A stretch of DNA of 18,708 nt from Gemmatimonadota bacterium (GCA_003142495.1 PLMM01000062.1:333-19040), one strand, 5' to 3'. Positions 1 through 9,197 are shown, counted from the stretch's first letter. Made by a program: numbers and translations. Notes: generated by a model from the letters alone, not told the origin.

Positions 1-417
1 CCACTCGGCACCGGCAACAAGACGGAGCGGCTGCTCGGCTACTTCACCTGGCACGGCGACGACGCGCCGCCGATCAACCCGATCGGCGATTTATACAAGA
101 CGCAGCTGCGCGCGCTCGCCATGCACCTCGGAGTGCCGGAGCCAATCATCGACAAGCCGCCGACGGCGGATCTCGTACACGGACAGACGGACGAGGGCGA
201 TCTCGGCATCAGCTACGATCGCGCCGATCAGATTCTGCACTGGATTCTGAGCGGCTTCTCGGTTGATGAGATGCTCGGGCGAGGCTTCGATCAGGACGAG
301 GTGGCCGTTGTGCGCAAGCGCCTGGACTCGACACACTGGAAGCGGCGGATGTCGACCGTGGCGATGCTGAGCGGAACGGCGATCGGCGAGAGCTACCTGC
401 GACCGGTGGACTACTAG
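1..417 (+). CDS. nadE: NAD+ synthase, C-terminal part (5' end outside window)
   Basis: The reading frame is open from the first base and ends at TAG 415-417. It gives about 138 residues of the C-terminal part of an NAD+ synthase, which amidates nicotinic acid adenine dinucleotide to NAD+ in the cytoplasm. Visible family landmarks are GTGNKTE near the left edge, [10 protein letters not shown] (about residues 26-35 of the fragment), then a PTADL..GQTDE segment and the terminal ESYLRPVDY. These belong to the synthetase domain that binds ATP and deamido-NAD. Whether the enzyme uses ammonia or carries an N-terminal glutaminase domain cannot be told, because that end lies outside. The 60-bp gap to the next gene has no clear terminator. 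The assignment is firm; the start is unknown. Confidence 0.93.
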   Translation, partial: PLGTGNKTERLLGYFTWHGDDAPPINPIGDLYKTQLRALAMHLGVPEPIIDKPPTADLVHGQTDEGDLGISYDRADQILHWILSGFSVDEMLGRGFDQDEVAVVRKRLDSTHWKRRMSTVAMLSGTAIGESYLRPVDY

Positions 418-440
418 CGGGGGCTCGCGGCAAGGGCACC

Positions 441-458
441 GTGACGCAGCTAAGTCAC
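441..458. repeat. short inverted repeat GTGAC-N8-GTCAC upstream of the MCP gene
   Basis: GTGAC at 441-445 and GTCAC at 454-458 are perfect inverted arms around an 8-bp spacer, about 20 bp upstream of the ATG at 478. This could be a dyad operator or chance. TACAAT (474-479) resembles a -10 box but overlaps the start codon, so it would only work if translation began downstream. Confidence 0.2.
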
Positions 459-477
459 CGCGCGTCCACTAGTTACA

Positions 478-2607
478 ATGATGACGCCGCCGCTCGAGAT
501 CACCGCCACGCGCATGCAGCCGGCGCGAAGATCGTGGATGACCGACGAGCTCGTGCGCATGTGCGTGGTCGCATTCGGCACGCTCTCCGTCGCGCTCGGG
601 CTGGCCTTCAACTACTACGCGCATCCCTTCCCGTGGCTCGGGGCGGGGCTGCTCGTGTTGATCGCGGCCGCAACGCGCGTCTTCGGCATTCCGCTACCGG
701 GGAAAGGCTTCGCGAGCTTCGCCGTCGGCCCCGGGATCGCGGCGCTGATAGCGTTCGACTGGGCCGCTGGTGCGCTCGTGGTTGCGATCGGGATCATCGT
801 CGGCGACGCGATCGTGCGCCGGCTCCCGCTGCGTAATGCGGTGAGCAACGCCGGACACTTTCTCACTGCGGGATCGATCGCGGGCTACGCGTACTACGGG
901 CTGATGAGCGGCCAGCTCGGGCTCGCGGCATTCTCCGTCGGCAACGCGTGGCGGCTCGGCTTCATGATCGCGCTGTTCCTGCTCACGGTGAACGGCACCT
1001 TCTACCTGCAGCTCAAGCTCTCGCCCGCGATCGCCTGGGTGGACGCGCGCCTCACCGCGCGCTGGGAGAGCACCGTCGCCGTGCTCGCGACGCTCCTCGC
1101 GCTCGGCGCGCTCCGCCTCGCGTACAGCCAGACGACGCCGCGCACGATGATCGCGGGCGCGCTCGTGCTCACGCTCATTGGCGTGCTCACACACTGGCTC
1201 GTGCGGCAGGCGGCTGTTGGCGAGAGCCTCCAGCTCGTGCAGCGGCTGACGAGCGCGATCAGTGCGCGCCCGGAGCTTCGGCACGCGCTCAGCGACATCC
1301 AGCGGCTCACGCGTGCGCTCGTGCCATGGGAGCAGATGGGGATCGCGGCCTACGATCCCGATCGAAACGAGTTCGTGAGTCTGGTCGACACGTCGAGCGA
1401 TGTGCCGGTGGGCACGCGCATCTCCGCGACGGAGGGAATGGTCGGCATCGCGGTGCGCGCCGGCCACGCGATCACCGACCTCGCGCTCCCGTTCACTCAG
1501 CGTCCGCAGGAAAGCGAACAGCGGTCGCAGATCGTGCTCCCGCTCAAGTACGGCGATCAGCTCGTGGGCATTTGGACCGTGCGGCACTCGCGCATCCAGA
1601 TGTATCGCATCCACGATGCGTCGCTGCTCGAGTACATCGCGCCGCAGCTCGCGCTCTCGCTGGCGCTCGACAAGCTCATTCAGCCAGTGGTCGCCGCGTC
1701 CGCCGACATGACGTCGCACGTCGAGTCGATCACCGCGACGACGCAGCAGCTGCACGCGAGCGCGCAGGAGAGCGCGGAGACCGCGCGCCGGCTCGCCGCG
1801 ACGGTGCGCACTCTCGCGGAGACGCTGTCGCGCGGGGCCGAGGGCGCGCGCAACGCGCAGGTGAGCGCGGACAGCACGGTCACCGAGGGGCGGGTGACGC
1901 AGCAGAGCGGCGGACAGATGCTCGCGGACGCACGCATGGTGCGCGGCGCGACGGAGCAGGCGCGCGCGCAGCTGACGGCCGCCGCAGCCGTCGTGCAGCA
2001 GGGCGCCGATCAGGTCGCACGACTGCGCCAGATTTCGGAGGCGGTGCAGAAATTCGGGCAGACGATCACGGAGCTCGCCGATCAGACGGGGCTGCTCGCG
2101 CTCAACGCGGCGGTCGAGGCGGCGCGCGCGGGGGTGCATGGGCGCGGCTTCGCGGTGGTCGCACGCGAGATTCGCGAGCTCGCCGATCGAAGCGCGGCGG
2201 AGGCCGAGGGGATGGACAATGCGGTGCGCGACATCCGCCTGACGCTCGATCGCGCGGTGGCGCTCATGCAGCGCACGCGCGGTGAGGTGCTGTCGGTGGC
2301 CGACGCGAGCGGCGATTGGGTGGATGAGCTCGACCGCATCGTACTCGCGTCGGAGTCGGTGGCGGCAGCGGGGCATCGGATCGTCGACGCGGCGCGCGAG
2401 AGTGCCAACCGCTCGGGCGTGATGGCTCGCGCGCTGGCCGATGCGAAGGAGGAGGCGACGCGCGCGGCGTCGGAGACAGGCGTGGTCGCGGGCGCGAGCA
2501 CGCAACAGGAGGGAGCGATCGATTCGTTGAACGGCGCCGCGACGGAACTCAGCGCGACGGCCCAGACGCTGGCGCAGGCGGTCTCCGCCGTGCGCTCGGG
2601 GCGCTAG
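478..2607 (+). CDS. Membrane GAF/methyl-accepting signalling protein (MCP-like)
   Basis: This 709-residue protein looks like a chemoreceptor-type transducer. Residues about 24-242 hold six to seven hydrophobic segments rich in Gly/Ala. No large periplasmic sensor domain is visible. Residues about 260-400 look like a GAF domain ([11 protein letters not shown], then [15 protein letters not shown]). Residues about 405-709 are a long Ala/Glu/Gln-rich helical region with the receptor hairpin tip at about 521-575: [19 protein letters not shown] followed by [18 protein letters not shown], the part that contacts CheA/CheW in known MCPs. I see no clear HAMP domain. No che gene lies nearby, so its partner is unknown. 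The start could be ATG 478 or the adjacent ATG 481; neither has a Shine-Dalgarno, and ATG 511 is a further option. The signalling-domain call is firm; the ligand is unknown. Confidence 0.85.
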   Translation: MMTPPLEITATRMQPARRSWMTDELVRMCVVAFGTLSVALGLAFNYYAHPFPWLGAGLLVLIAAATRVFGIPLPGKGFASFAVGPGIAALIAFDWAAGALVVAIGIIVGDAIVRRLPLRNAVSNAGHFLTAGSIAGYAYYGLMSGQLGLAAFSVGNAWRLGFMIALFLLTVNGTFYLQLKLSPAIAWVDARLTARWESTVAVLATLLALGALRLAYSQTTPRTMIAGALVLTLIGVLTHWLVRQAAVGESLQLVQRLTSAISARPELRHALSDIQRLTRALVPWEQMGIAAYDPDRNEFVSLVDTSSDVPVGTRISATEGMVGIAVRAGHAITDLALPFTQRPQESEQRSQIVLPLKYGDQLVGIWTVRHSRIQMYRIHDASLLEYIAPQLALSLALDKLIQPVVAASADMTSHVESITATTQQLHASAQESAETARRLAATVRTLAETLSRGAEGARNAQVSADSTVTEGRVTQQSGGQMLADARMVRGATEQARAQLTAAAAVVQQGADQVARLRQISEAVQKFGQTITELADQTGLLALNAAVEAARAGVHGRGFAVVAREIRELADRSAAEAEGMDNAVRDIRLTLDRAVALMQRTRGEVLSVADASGDWVDELDRIVLASESVAAAGHRIVDAARESANRSGVMARALADAKEEATRAASETGVVAGASTQQEGAIDSLNGAATELSATAQTLAQAVSAVRSGR

Positions 2608-2619
2608 AAACCGCTTCTC

Positions 2620-3111
2620 CTACTTCTTCGCGACGGCCGGCGCCACGCGAGGCGTGGGGCGCATCGGATCGCGCAGCGACGCCAATATCTGCGCGGCCTG
2701 CGCATCGAGAATCGTGCGGTCGGGCATCACGGAGCCCGGAAACGGCAGCGGCACATCGAAGCCATCGCCCGCGCGACGCGGAATGAGATGGATGTGAAAG
2801 TGATAGACGTCCTGTCCCGCCGCCGCACCACTCGACACGATGAGATTCATCGCGTTTGCGCCCGCGACCTTTCGAATCACCGGATTGAGTCGCATCGCGA
2901 CCTCGAAGAGATGCATGCCGAGATCGGTGGGGAGATCCTGAAAGGATTCGTAGTGCTGGCGCGGGACGACGAGCGTGTGCCCCGCGTTCACCGGCTGCAC
3001 GTCCATGAATGCAATCGCGCTCGAGTCCTCGTAGCACACCGAGACCTCGGCCGCGCCCTTCATGATGTCGCAGAAAATGCAGTGTGCGTTTGCGGAGCCG
3101 GATTCCTGCAT
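2620..3111 (-). CDS. HIT (histidine triad) family nucleotide hydrolase/transferase
   Basis: The 163-residue protein has the histidine triad H104-F-H106-I-H108-L-I-P, the nucleotide-phosphate catalytic motif of HIT enzymes. The N-terminal CIFCDI (Cys11, Cys14) is typical of the Hint/Fhit-like bacterial group, and a GHTLVVPRQHYES strand-helix precedes the triad. Such enzymes usually hydrolyse AMP-N or dinucleoside polyphosphate bonds; the exact substrate cannot be inferred. The C-terminal 25 or so residues are Pro/Ala-rich and end in Lys-Lys, beyond the fold. It converges on the MCP gene with a 12-bp gap and is divergent from the E1 gene. No strong Shine-Dalgarno precedes ATG 3111. Confidence 0.9.
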   Translation of the reverse strand: MQESGSANAHCIFCDIMKGAAEVSVCYEDSSAIAFMDVQPVNAGHTLVVPRQHYESFQDLPTDLGMHLFEVAMRLNPVIRKVAGANAMNLIVSSGAAAGQDVYHFHIHLIPRRAGDGFDVPLPFPGSVMPDRTILDAQAAQILASLRDPMRPTPRVAPAVAKK

Positions 3112-3123
3112 GTCGCCGCCGAA

Positions 3124-3141
3124 GAGCGGCCGAGGCCGCTC
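3124..3141. promoter_or_regulatory. Perfect inverted repeat in the HIT / E1 divergent region
   Basis: GAGCGGCC at 3124-3131 and GGCCGCTC at 3134-3141 are perfect 8-bp inverted arms around a 2-bp centre (or 7 bp around a 4-nt loop). It lies 12 bp upstream of the HIT start codon, so it would sit in the HIT leader RNA or act as a dyad operator. No U-tract follows on either strand, so it is not an intrinsic terminator. Confidence 0.35.
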
Positions 3142-3281
3142 GAGTAAAGAGATGTTGCAGTCGTGCGCGAGCTTCTCAAGGATGATAAGGCGTCCGGCGC
3201 GGCCCCGGTAGGCTTTCGTATGGCATCAGCGGCGGGCGCGAAGGTATCTTACACCGTCGATTTCACAGGACTTGGAGAGAC

Positions 3282-5390
3282 ATGGCCACGCCCACAACCG
3301 CCGCCCCCCCGGCCGCCGCGAGCCTGAGCGCCGCTCAGCTCAACGCCGCCTACCGGAACATGTATCTGTCGCGGCGGATGGACGACAAGGAGATCCAGCT
3401 CAAGCGCCAGAACCGGATCTTCTTCCAGATCTCGGGAGCCGGGCACGAGGCGGTTCTCACCGCCGCGGGGATGCTGATCCGCGCGGGCTCCGACTGGTCG
3501 ATACCGTACTATCGCGATCGCGCCTTCTGCCTCCAGCAGGGGGTGACGCCGGCCGAGATGCTCTACGAGGCCGTGGGCGCCGCTGCGGATCCCGCGTCGG
3601 GCGGGCGGCAGATGCCAAGCCATTGGGGGCACAAGAAGTGGAACATCGTGTCATCGTCGTCGCCGACGGGGACGCAGTTCCTTCAGGCGGTGGGGATAGC
3701 GGAGGCATCGAAGCGCGCGAAGCTGCTCGGCATCACCGAAGGCTTCACGGAAAACGAGGTCGTGTACGTCTCCACGGGCGAGGGAGCGACGAGCGAGGGC
3801 GAGTTCTGGGAATCGATCTCGAGCGCGTGCAATCTCGCCCTGCCGGTGGTGTACGTGGTCGAGGACAACGGCTACGCGATCTCGGTGCCTGTGGAGGTGA
3901 ACACGCCGGGCGGCAACATCTCGAAGCTGCTCGCATCGTTCCCGGGACTGTTCATCCAGGAAGTGGATGGCTGCGACTTCGTCGCCTCGTATGCGGTTCT
4001 CTCTCGCGCGATCGACTACGCGCGAAAGCGGAAGGGTCCCGCGCTCGTGCACGCGCACGTGATTCGTCCCTACTCGCACTCGCTCTCGGACGACGAGGTG
4101 ATGTATCGGCCGGCATCGGAGCGCGAGGCCGATGCGGAGCGCGATCCGCTCGTGAACTTTCCGAAGTGGCTGATCGCCGAGGGGCATGCAACAGAGGAGT
4201 CGCTCAGGGAAATGCGCGAGGAGGTCGACTCGCTGGTGCTCGCGGCGACGGACGACGCGCTCGAGCAGCCGCAGCCGACGGCGGACACGATCTATCACGG
4301 CGTCTACTCCCCGCACGTCGATCCTTGCGGGGAGAGCTTCGACACGGAAGATGATCCGCAGTTCGCGGGCGAGCCGACGACGATGGTCGATCTGCTCAAC
4401 GCGTGCATGAAGGACGAGATGCGCCGCGACGAGAAGATCCTGATCTTCGGCGAGGACGTTGCCGACGTCTCGCGCGATCAGAACCTGGGCACGCTCAAGG
4501 GAAAGGGCGGCGTATTCAAGGTGACGTGGGGGCTGCAGAAGGAGTTCGGCGGCGCGCGCGTGTACAACTCACCGCTGGCGGAAGCGAACATCATCGGGCG
4601 CGCGATCGGGCTGGCGCTGCGCGGCTTCAAGCCCGTCGTCGAGATTCAGTTCTTCGACTACATCTGGCCGGCGTTCATGCAACTGCGCGATGAGCTCGCG
4701 ACGATGCGGTGGCGCTCCAACGACGCCTTCAGCGCGCCGGTGGTCGTGCGCACGACGTACGGCGGCTACATCCGCGGCGCGATCTATCACTCGCAAACCG
4801 GCGCGTCGCTCTTCACGCACACGCCGGGGCTGCGCGTGGTCTGCCCGTCGAGCGCGCTCGATGCGAACGGGCTCTTGCGCACCGCGATTCGCGGCGACGA
4901 TCCCGTGATCTTCCTCGAGCACAAGCATCTCTACCGTCAGACGTACAACAAGGCCTGTTATCCGGGCCCGAACTTCATGATCCCGTTCGGCAAGGCGAAG
5001 GTCGTGCGCGAGGGATCGGACATCACCGTGGTGACGTACGGCGCGACGGTGCAGCGCGCGCTGATCGCCGCGAATCACGCGGCCGAGCAGGGGGTGGAGG
5101 TCGAGGTGATCGACCTGCGCACGCTGAGCCCGTGGGATCGCGAGACCGTGTTCGCGAGCGTGCGGAAGACGAGCCGGGTGATCGTCGGCTACGAGGACTC
5201 GCTGTCGTGGGGCTACGGTGCGGAGATCGCCGCGGCGATTGCGGACGAGTGCTTCGCGTGGCTGGACGCGCCGGTGAAGCGCGTGGCGAGCACCGACACG
5301 TTCGTCGGCTACGCGCCGGCGCTCGAGGACGCGATTCTGCCGCAGGTGGACGACTTCAAGAAGGCGTACGCGGAGCTGATGACCTTTTAG
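3282..5390 (+). CDS. Fused E1 alpha-beta 2-oxoacid dehydrogenase (branched-chain/pyruvate type)
   Basis: This 702-residue, thiamine diphosphate-dependent E1 combines alpha and beta subunits in one chain. It decarboxylates a 2-oxoacid and passes the acyl group to the lipoyl arm of E2. Residues about 15-340 are the alpha half. The ThDP/Mg motif reads G166-E167-G168-A-T-S-E172-G and ends at E194-D-N196-G-Y-A-I-S; the usual second position is Asp (GDG), so Glu167 is a conservative change. HSLSDDE at about 270 is the phosphorylation-loop-like segment. Residues about 367-702 are the beta half, with [39 protein letters not shown] and [18 protein letters not shown]. The start is ATG 3282 with GGAG just upstream. 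No E2 or E3 gene is in the window. Fused E1 proteins of this length are usually annotated as branched-chain E1; the substrate is not proven here. Confidence 0.92.
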   Translation: MATPTTAAPPAAASLSAAQLNAAYRNMYLSRRMDDKEIQLKRQNRIFFQISGAGHEAVLTAAGMLIRAGSDWSIPYYRDRAFCLQQGVTPAEMLYEAVGAAADPASGGRQMPSHWGHKKWNIVSSSSPTGTQFLQAVGIAEASKRAKLLGITEGFTENEVVYVSTGEGATSEGEFWESISSACNLALPVVYVVEDNGYAISVPVEVNTPGGNISKLLASFPGLFIQEVDGCDFVASYAVLSRAIDYARKRKGPALVHAHVIRPYSHSLSDDEVMYRPASEREADAERDPLVNFPKWLIAEGHATEESLREMREEVDSLVLAATDDALEQPQPTADTIYHGVYSPHVDPCGESFDTEDDPQFAGEPTTMVDLLNACMKDEMRRDEKILIFGEDVADVSRDQNLGTLKGKGGVFKVTWGLQKEFGGARVYNSPLAEANIIGRAIGLALRGFKPVVEIQFFDYIWPAFMQLRDELATMRWRSNDAFSAPVVVRTTYGGYIRGAIYHSQTGASLFTHTPGLRVVCPSSALDANGLLRTAIRGDDPVIFLEHKHLYRQTYNKACYPGPNFMIPFGKAKVVREGSDITVVTYGATVQRALIAANHAAEQGVEVEVIDLRTLSPWDRETVFASVRKTSRVIVGYEDSLSWGYGAEIAAAIADECFAWLDAPVKRVASTDTFVGYAPALEDAILPQVDDFKKAYAELMTF

Positions 5391-6337
5391 CGAGGGATGT
5401 GGAACATCCCCCTCTTTTTGTTTTTCGTGGTGTCGGTCTGCGCGCTCGCATCGCTCGCGGGCGCACCCTGCGCGGCACCGGCCTGTGTCGGCGGCTCGTA
5501 CTTCGTGTAGCCCGCGGGAATCTCGAACGTCGAATTGGGGATGTCGCCCCGCACGAGATTCGTGGAGTGCATCGTCGTGGTGCCCGACACCGTCTTTCCC
5601 TTCTTGTCGGTGTTCGTGCTGTGGATCACCACGAGCACCGGCACGCCGTGCGGCACCTTCGCCGCTGCGGCCTTGAGCTGATTCGTGTAATCCGGGTTAT
5701 TGAAGAAGTTCGTCGACGCGCTCCACCCGGATGACATGTACGGGTTGATCAGATCGTCGAACTCGTGCGCGTAGTAGTACTCGCCCGATGCGTTGACGTC
5801 GTTCTCCTGATGGATGAACACCATCGACATCTTCATGTGATACGTCTGCGTCACGCGGTAGTGCTGCGCCTTGTAGCTGTCGACGGTGGTGTCCGGCAGC
5901 ACGCGGCTCGCGTCGATGTGCACGTTTGTCATCTCGAACTTGACGAGATTCGTGAGCATGCTCGTCATCTGCATCAGCCCGTCCTGGCCCATCTCGGCGT
6001 AGTGCTTCTGCTTCGTGTCGACGACGATGAACTCCTTCGTCGCGCCCTTGAAGAGGATGTAAGAGCCTTCGGAGAATGGTCCACCCTGCGCCTTCATCTG
6101 CGGATTGTTCACGTTCGTGAACTCGATGCGCGCATTGCCGCCGGCGACGTAGCCCTTGCCGGCCATCGTGAAATCCTTGCCCTTGCTGTTGTCGGCGACG
6201 GTCACCATCGAGAAGTCGTACGTGATGCCCTTCGTCGCGCTCGGAGCCAAGCTGGGCGTGGCGGCCTTGGCGGCAAGGAAGAGCGTGAACGCTGGAATGA
6301 AGGCGGCAACACGCCACCGGGATGCTGACTGCGACAT
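5387..6337 (-). CDS. Secreted protein of unknown function, DUF4412-like
   Basis: I chose ATG 6337 (316 residues) over a longer in-frame start at 6463. It gives a clean Sec signal (Arg-rich start, then [16 protein letters not shown]) and has GGAG seven bases upstream. A -10-like TAGCTT lies 28 bp upstream. The mature part opens with a beta-rich domain (about residues 35-110: [47 protein letters not shown]). That pattern of 'reporter' strands followed by a KKHYAEM-like strand resembles DUF4412-type exported proteins, but the match is by eye. The C-terminal 40 residues are Ala/Gln/Thr-rich and then basic (KNKKRG). Its stop codon overlaps the E1 stop codon tail to tail. Function unknown. Confidence 0.8.
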   Translation of the reverse strand: MSQSASRWRVAAFIPAFTLFLAAKAATPSLAPSATKGITYDFSMVTVADNSKGKDFTMAGKGYVAGGNARIEFTNVNNPQMKAQGGPFSEGSYILFKGATKEFIVVDTKQKHYAEMGQDGLMQMTSMLTNLVKFEMTNVHIDASRVLPDTTVDSYKAQHYRVTQTYHMKMSMVFIHQENDVNASGEYYYAHEFDDLINPYMSSGWSASTNFFNNPDYTNQLKAAAAKVPHGVPVLVVIHSTNTDKKGKTVSGTTTMHSTNLVRGDIPNSTFEIPAGYTKYEPPTQAGAAQGAPASDASAQTDTTKNKKRGMFHIPR

Positions 6338-6365
6338 CTGATTTCTCCGCGGAGTTGTTGGCGCG

Positions 6366-6371
6366 AAGCTA
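6366..6371 (-). promoter_or_regulatory. TAGCTT -10-like element for the 6337 gene
   Basis: The minus-strand sequence TTAGCTTCGCGC ends 28 bp before ATG 6337, which would give a leader of roughly 20 nt containing the GGAG ribosome site. The same TAGCTT with a CG-rich flank recurs upstream of three other genes in the window. No good -35 box is seen at 17 bp. Confidence 0.35.
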
Positions 6372-6501
6372 AGAGGCCCGCCGTGATAATGCCAGCGCGG
6401 GCGCGCGAGAGAAATGCGCGCGGGCCTACTTCTCTTGCAGCCTTCAGGCACAACGTCCAACATTTGCGTTCCAGCGCCGCCCCCTCCCCGATCGTGCCCC
6501 C

Positions 6502-6888
6502 ATGAGATTCCGCGTCGCCCTCTCCCTGTTGCTCACCTGCGCAACGTCCCTTTCCGCGCAGTGGAGCGCTCGCGATTCCGTGCGCGACGACCGGAACTTC
6601 ACCTTCTACGACCACGGCCCCTACCGCGCCGACATTCCGCGCCCCGAGTCCATCCTCGGCTACGCGGTGGGCGACATGCACACACAGTTTCTACAGCAGG
6701 AAAAGGTGCTGCTCGCGATCGGGGGAATACGGAGCGCGTGCTGCGCGGAACGGCGTTCCTCATCCACGAGCAGGTTGGATCGGGAAAACGTGGTGCTCTT
6801 CGTCAACGAGCCGATGTTTCGCGGATGGTGGTCGGCGCTCGACCACCTCGTGCTGAACGCGATCCTACTTGGTCCCGCTCGCTACTGA
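6502..6888 (+). pseudogene. Remnant of a secreted M14 zinc carboxypeptidase, catalytic middle deleted
   Basis: The open frame gives 128 residues, but only its ends look like protein. The start is a signal peptide (MRFRVALSLLLTCATSLSAQ), then FYDHGPYRADIPRPESILGY and HTQFLQQEKVLLAI, which match the N-terminal lead-in of long M14-family peptidases. The end, VVLFVNEPMFRGWWSALDHL, matches the C-terminal tail of the same proteins. Between them, about 6725-6787 reads sensibly only in the next frame (ERVLRGTAFLIHEQVGSG), also tail sequence. So the Zn-binding HxxE...H core is absent. One joint near 6718-6725 marks the large deletion. A second lesion is one extra A in the AAAA at 6785-6788; removing it rejoins GSG to NVVLF. 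The frame stays open by luck. There is no Shine-Dalgarno. The family call is by recall of the family pattern, not a search. Confidence 0.68.
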
Positions 6889-8562
6889 GGCGGGGCGCTC
6901 GTACACCACGCGGCCGCCCACGACCGTCATCATGATGTGGGCGTTGCGAATGTCGTCTGGCGGGATGCGCGTGAGGTCGCGATCGATGAGCACGAAGTCG
7001 GCGAGCTTATCGCGCTCGATCGTTCCCTTGATCTCTTCCTCGAACGACGCGTAGGCGGCGCCGCTCGTGTAAGCGCGCAGGGCATCTTCCACCGAGATCT
7101 TCTGCTCGGGGATCCAGCCGCCGGGATGCTTGCCGTCGAGCGTCTCGCGCGTGACAGCTCCATAAATGCCATCGATCGGCGTCGCCGGCGCCACGGACCA
7201 GTCGCTGCCGAACGCGAGGCGCGCGCCGGCGTCGAGGATCGACTTGAAGGCGTACGTCGTCTTCGAGCGCTCGTGGCCGATGATCGGCTCGGCCCACCGG
7301 CCGTCATCCATCTCGTGATACGGCTGCATGCTCGCGATCACGTTGAGCGATCCGAAGCGCGGAATGTCGGAGGGTGCGATGTGCTGCGCGTGCTCGATGC
7401 GAAAGCGGCGGTCCTTCGGGCCATCTTCCTTCTCGACGCGCGCGTAGTTGTCGAGCTGGATGCGGATCGCGCGGTCGCCTATCGCGTGCACCATCACGTG
7501 CAGCCCGGCCTTGTCTGCACCCGATGTGCGCGCGTACAGCGTCTCTGCGCTCGTCACCAACAGCCCGCTGTCCTTTGGCGCATCGTCGAACGGCTTCAGC
7601 ATTGCCGCGGTGTGCGAGCCGAGCGAGCCGTCGACGAATCCCTTGAGGCCGCCGATGCGCACCCACTCGTCCCCGTGACCACGCGCGGCGACGGTGTCGC
7701 GCAGCTTCTCCCACGTCGCGAGCGGCACCACGGCGTAGATGCGCGTGATCATCCGGCCGGCATCGTGCGCGCGCTCGAAGATCGAGAGATCGTACCACGT
7801 GCCCATGTTCTGCGCCGACGTCACTCCGCGCTCCGCGAAATAGCTCATCGCGGCATCGAATGCCTTGTCGGCGACGGCAGCCGGCGGATCGGGAACCGCG
7901 TCGTCGATCAGCCCCTGCGCGTTGTCCTTGAGGAGTCCCGTCGGCTCGCCGTGCTTGTCGCGCACGATGACGCCGCCGTCGACCTCTGGCGTGCCCTTCG
8001 AGACCTTCGCTGCCGCGAGCGCGAGTCCGTTGGCGAGTCCCATGTGGCCGTCGAGGCGACTCACCCACACCGGATTGTCCGGCGTGACCGAGTCGATCCA
8101 CTGGCGCGTCGGCAGCTCGCCGCCCCACAGCGTGTGATCCCAGTCGCCGTCGGTGATCCAGGCGCCCTTCGGCACCGTCTTCGCGAACGCCTTGATCCGC
8201 GCAATGAACTCGGCCTGCGTGGACGCGTCGCGAAGCTTCACCATCGCGAGACCGCGCCCCGCGCTGATGATGTGCGTGTGGCTGTCGATGAAGCCCGGCA
8301 CCATCATCTGCCCGTGCGCGTCGACGACCTTCGCGCCTGTTGGCACCATCTTTTGAATCTCGGCGCTGGAGCCAACCGCCGCGATCCGATCGCCGCGCAC
8401 CGCGATCGCCTCGGCCCACGGTCGCTTCGCGTTACCTGTCCAGATGCGCGCGTTCACCACGGCGAGTGTGATGGGAGCGCTCTTTCCGCCGGCGCACGCT
8501 GCGAGGGTGAACGCGGACATCATCGTCATGAGGGTGCGGGCGGTGCGGCTCGTGTCATTCAT
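6865..8562 (-). CDS. Lipoprotein amidohydrolase, YtcJ-like
   Basis: The 565-residue protein has a lipoprotein signal: a hydrophobic stretch ending in the lipobox L20-A-A-C23. It is therefore probably membrane-anchored outside the cytoplasm. After a small beta domain (NARIWTGNAKRPWAEAIAVRGDRIAAVG) comes the metal-binding G-F-I-D-S-H95-T-H97, then VHAIGDRA, IEHAQ and FGSDWSV, the landmarks of the YtcJ branch of metal-dependent amidohydrolases. It ends with the usual return of the beta sandwich (DKLADFVLIDRDL, MMTVVGGRVVYE). Substrates of this branch are mostly unknown N-acyl or cyclic amides, so none is assigned. It lies 6 bp after a small gene on the same strand and is probably co-transcribed with it. 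Its 3' end overlaps the M14 remnant by 24 bp. Confidence 0.9.
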   Translation of the reverse strand: MNDTSRTARTLMTMMSAFTLAACAGGKSAPITLAVVNARIWTGNAKRPWAEAIAVRGDRIAAVGSSAEIQKMVPTGAKVVDAHGQMMVPGFIDSHTHIISAGRGLAMVKLRDASTQAEFIARIKAFAKTVPKGAWITDGDWDHTLWGGELPTRQWIDSVTPDNPVWVSRLDGHMGLANGLALAAAKVSKGTPEVDGGVIVRDKHGEPTGLLKDNAQGLIDDAVPDPPAAVADKAFDAAMSYFAERGVTSAQNMGTWYDLSIFERAHDAGRMITRIYAVVPLATWEKLRDTVAARGHGDEWVRIGGLKGFVDGSLGSHTAAMLKPFDDAPKDSGLLVTSAETLYARTSGADKAGLHVMVHAIGDRAIRIQLDNYARVEKEDGPKDRRFRIEHAQHIAPSDIPRFGSLNVIASMQPYHEMDDGRWAEPIIGHERSKTTYAFKSILDAGARLAFGSDWSVAPATPIDGIYGAVTRETLDGKHPGGWIPEQKISVEDALRAYTSGAAYASFEEEIKGTIERDKLADFVLIDRDLTRIPPDDIRNAHIMMTVVGGRVVYERPASVASGTK

Positions 8563-8568
8563 TCGGTG

Positions 8569-8889
8569 CTAGCGACGCTCCATCGCATCGCGGATGTCGA
8601 GCAGGATCTCGAAGTAGAGCTGCTCGCGGCGATACGCGAAATCGAGCGAGGCCATGGCCGAGCTGTCCTCGGTTTGCTTGGCGCGATCGAAGCTCTCGCG
8701 GTACATCTCGTCCAGATTGTTGAGGATGCGTTCGCGGCTGCGCGACATGGATATCTTCTCTAGGGCTCGGAGGGTGAGCCGTGGCGGATCATCGTTCGGA
8801 GTGGCGTGCAGGGCTGCTTCGCTCTGCTCGAGCAAGTAGCGCTTCGCCGCTCCCATCAGCGCACGACGTGGATTAATCGGACTAGTCAT
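8569..8889 (-). CDS. Small helical protein of unknown function
   Basis: This 106-residue protein is rich in charged residues and predicted by eye to be mostly alpha-helical (AKRYLLEQSEAAL, RILNNLDEMYRESFDRAKQ, YRREQLYFEILLDIRDAMERR). It has no signal peptide, Cys pair or recognised motif. Its stop lies 6 bp before the amidohydrolase start, so the two likely form an operon. ATG 8889 overlaps the ATG of the divergent HNH gene on one CATG. An internal start at the twelfth codon (MGAAKRYLL) is an alternative that would remove the overlap. Neither start has a Shine-Dalgarno. I do not recognise the family. Confidence 0.6.
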   Translation of the reverse strand: MTSPINPRRALMGAAKRYLLEQSEAALHATPNDDPPRLTLRALEKISMSRSRERILNNLDEMYRESFDRAKQTEDSSAMASLDFAYRREQLYFEILLDIRDAMERR

Positions 8890-9196
8890 GACTCGGAACC
8901 AGATCTTCGCGCGCGACGGACATCGCTGCGTCTACTGTGGGGAAATCTTCCCGGCGGAGGAGCTGACGGTGGATCACGTGCAGCCTCGCGTGCGTGGAGG
9001 AGACCGGTCCGGTGGGAACTTAGTGACGGCGTGCAGGGGCTGCAACACGCTCAAGGGGAGTGCCAAGCTCGCCGACTTTCTCGCTGCGGAACCGGTCGCG
9101 CGCAAACACTTCTTCGCACTCGCGACCGCGGTGTGGCCCCGTCATCTGCGCGCGGTGGAAGAGCAGCTCGCGCGCAGGGATCTCAAGCGCGCTTGA
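8888..9196 (+). CDS. HNH endonuclease family protein
   Basis: The 102-residue protein is a compact HNH domain with little else. A zinc site is formed by C14-x-x-C17 and C49-x-x-C52. The catalytic core is the L-T-V-D29-H30-V of the first strand, N44 of the turn and N53-x-x-K56 of the helix. The order matches stand-alone bacterial HNH proteins (RDGHRCVYCG...LTVDHV.PR..GG...NLVTAC..CN..KG). Such proteins cleave or nick DNA; many small genomic copies have no known target. A C-terminal helix (about 60-102) carries basic residues. The start ATG overlaps that of the opposing gene. No terminase, methylase or intein neighbour suggests a restriction or phage role. Confidence 0.87.
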   Translation: MTRNQIFARDGHRCVYCGEIFPAEELTVDHVQPRVRGGDRSGGNLVTACRGCNTLKGSAKLADFLAAEPVARKHFFALATAVWPRHLRAVEEQLARRDLKRA

Positions 9197-9197
9197 G
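9182..9197. repeat. 16-bp perfect palindrome over the HNH stop codon
   Basis: CTCAAGCGCGCTTGAG is its own reverse complement and contains the TGA stop of the HNH gene. In RNA it could form a short hairpin, but there is no U-tract, so terminator function is doubtful. Confidence 0.35.

Noticed and set aside
694..2505. Long minus-strand open frame of about 600 codons opposite the MCP gene
   Set aside because: Its product is almost all Arg, Ala, His and Glu, as expected from the reverse of a GC-rich gene, while the plus strand encodes a recognisable GAF/MCP protein.
6937..8763. Plus-strand open frame of about 600 codons opposite the amidohydrolase
   Set aside because: It has no recognisable domain and a biased composition. 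The minus strand has a full YtcJ-like protein with all metal motifs.
8569..9196. Toxin-antitoxin or restriction module made of the helical protein and HNH nuclease
   Set aside because: The genes are divergent, neither matches a known toxin or methylase, and small HNH genes are common without such a role.
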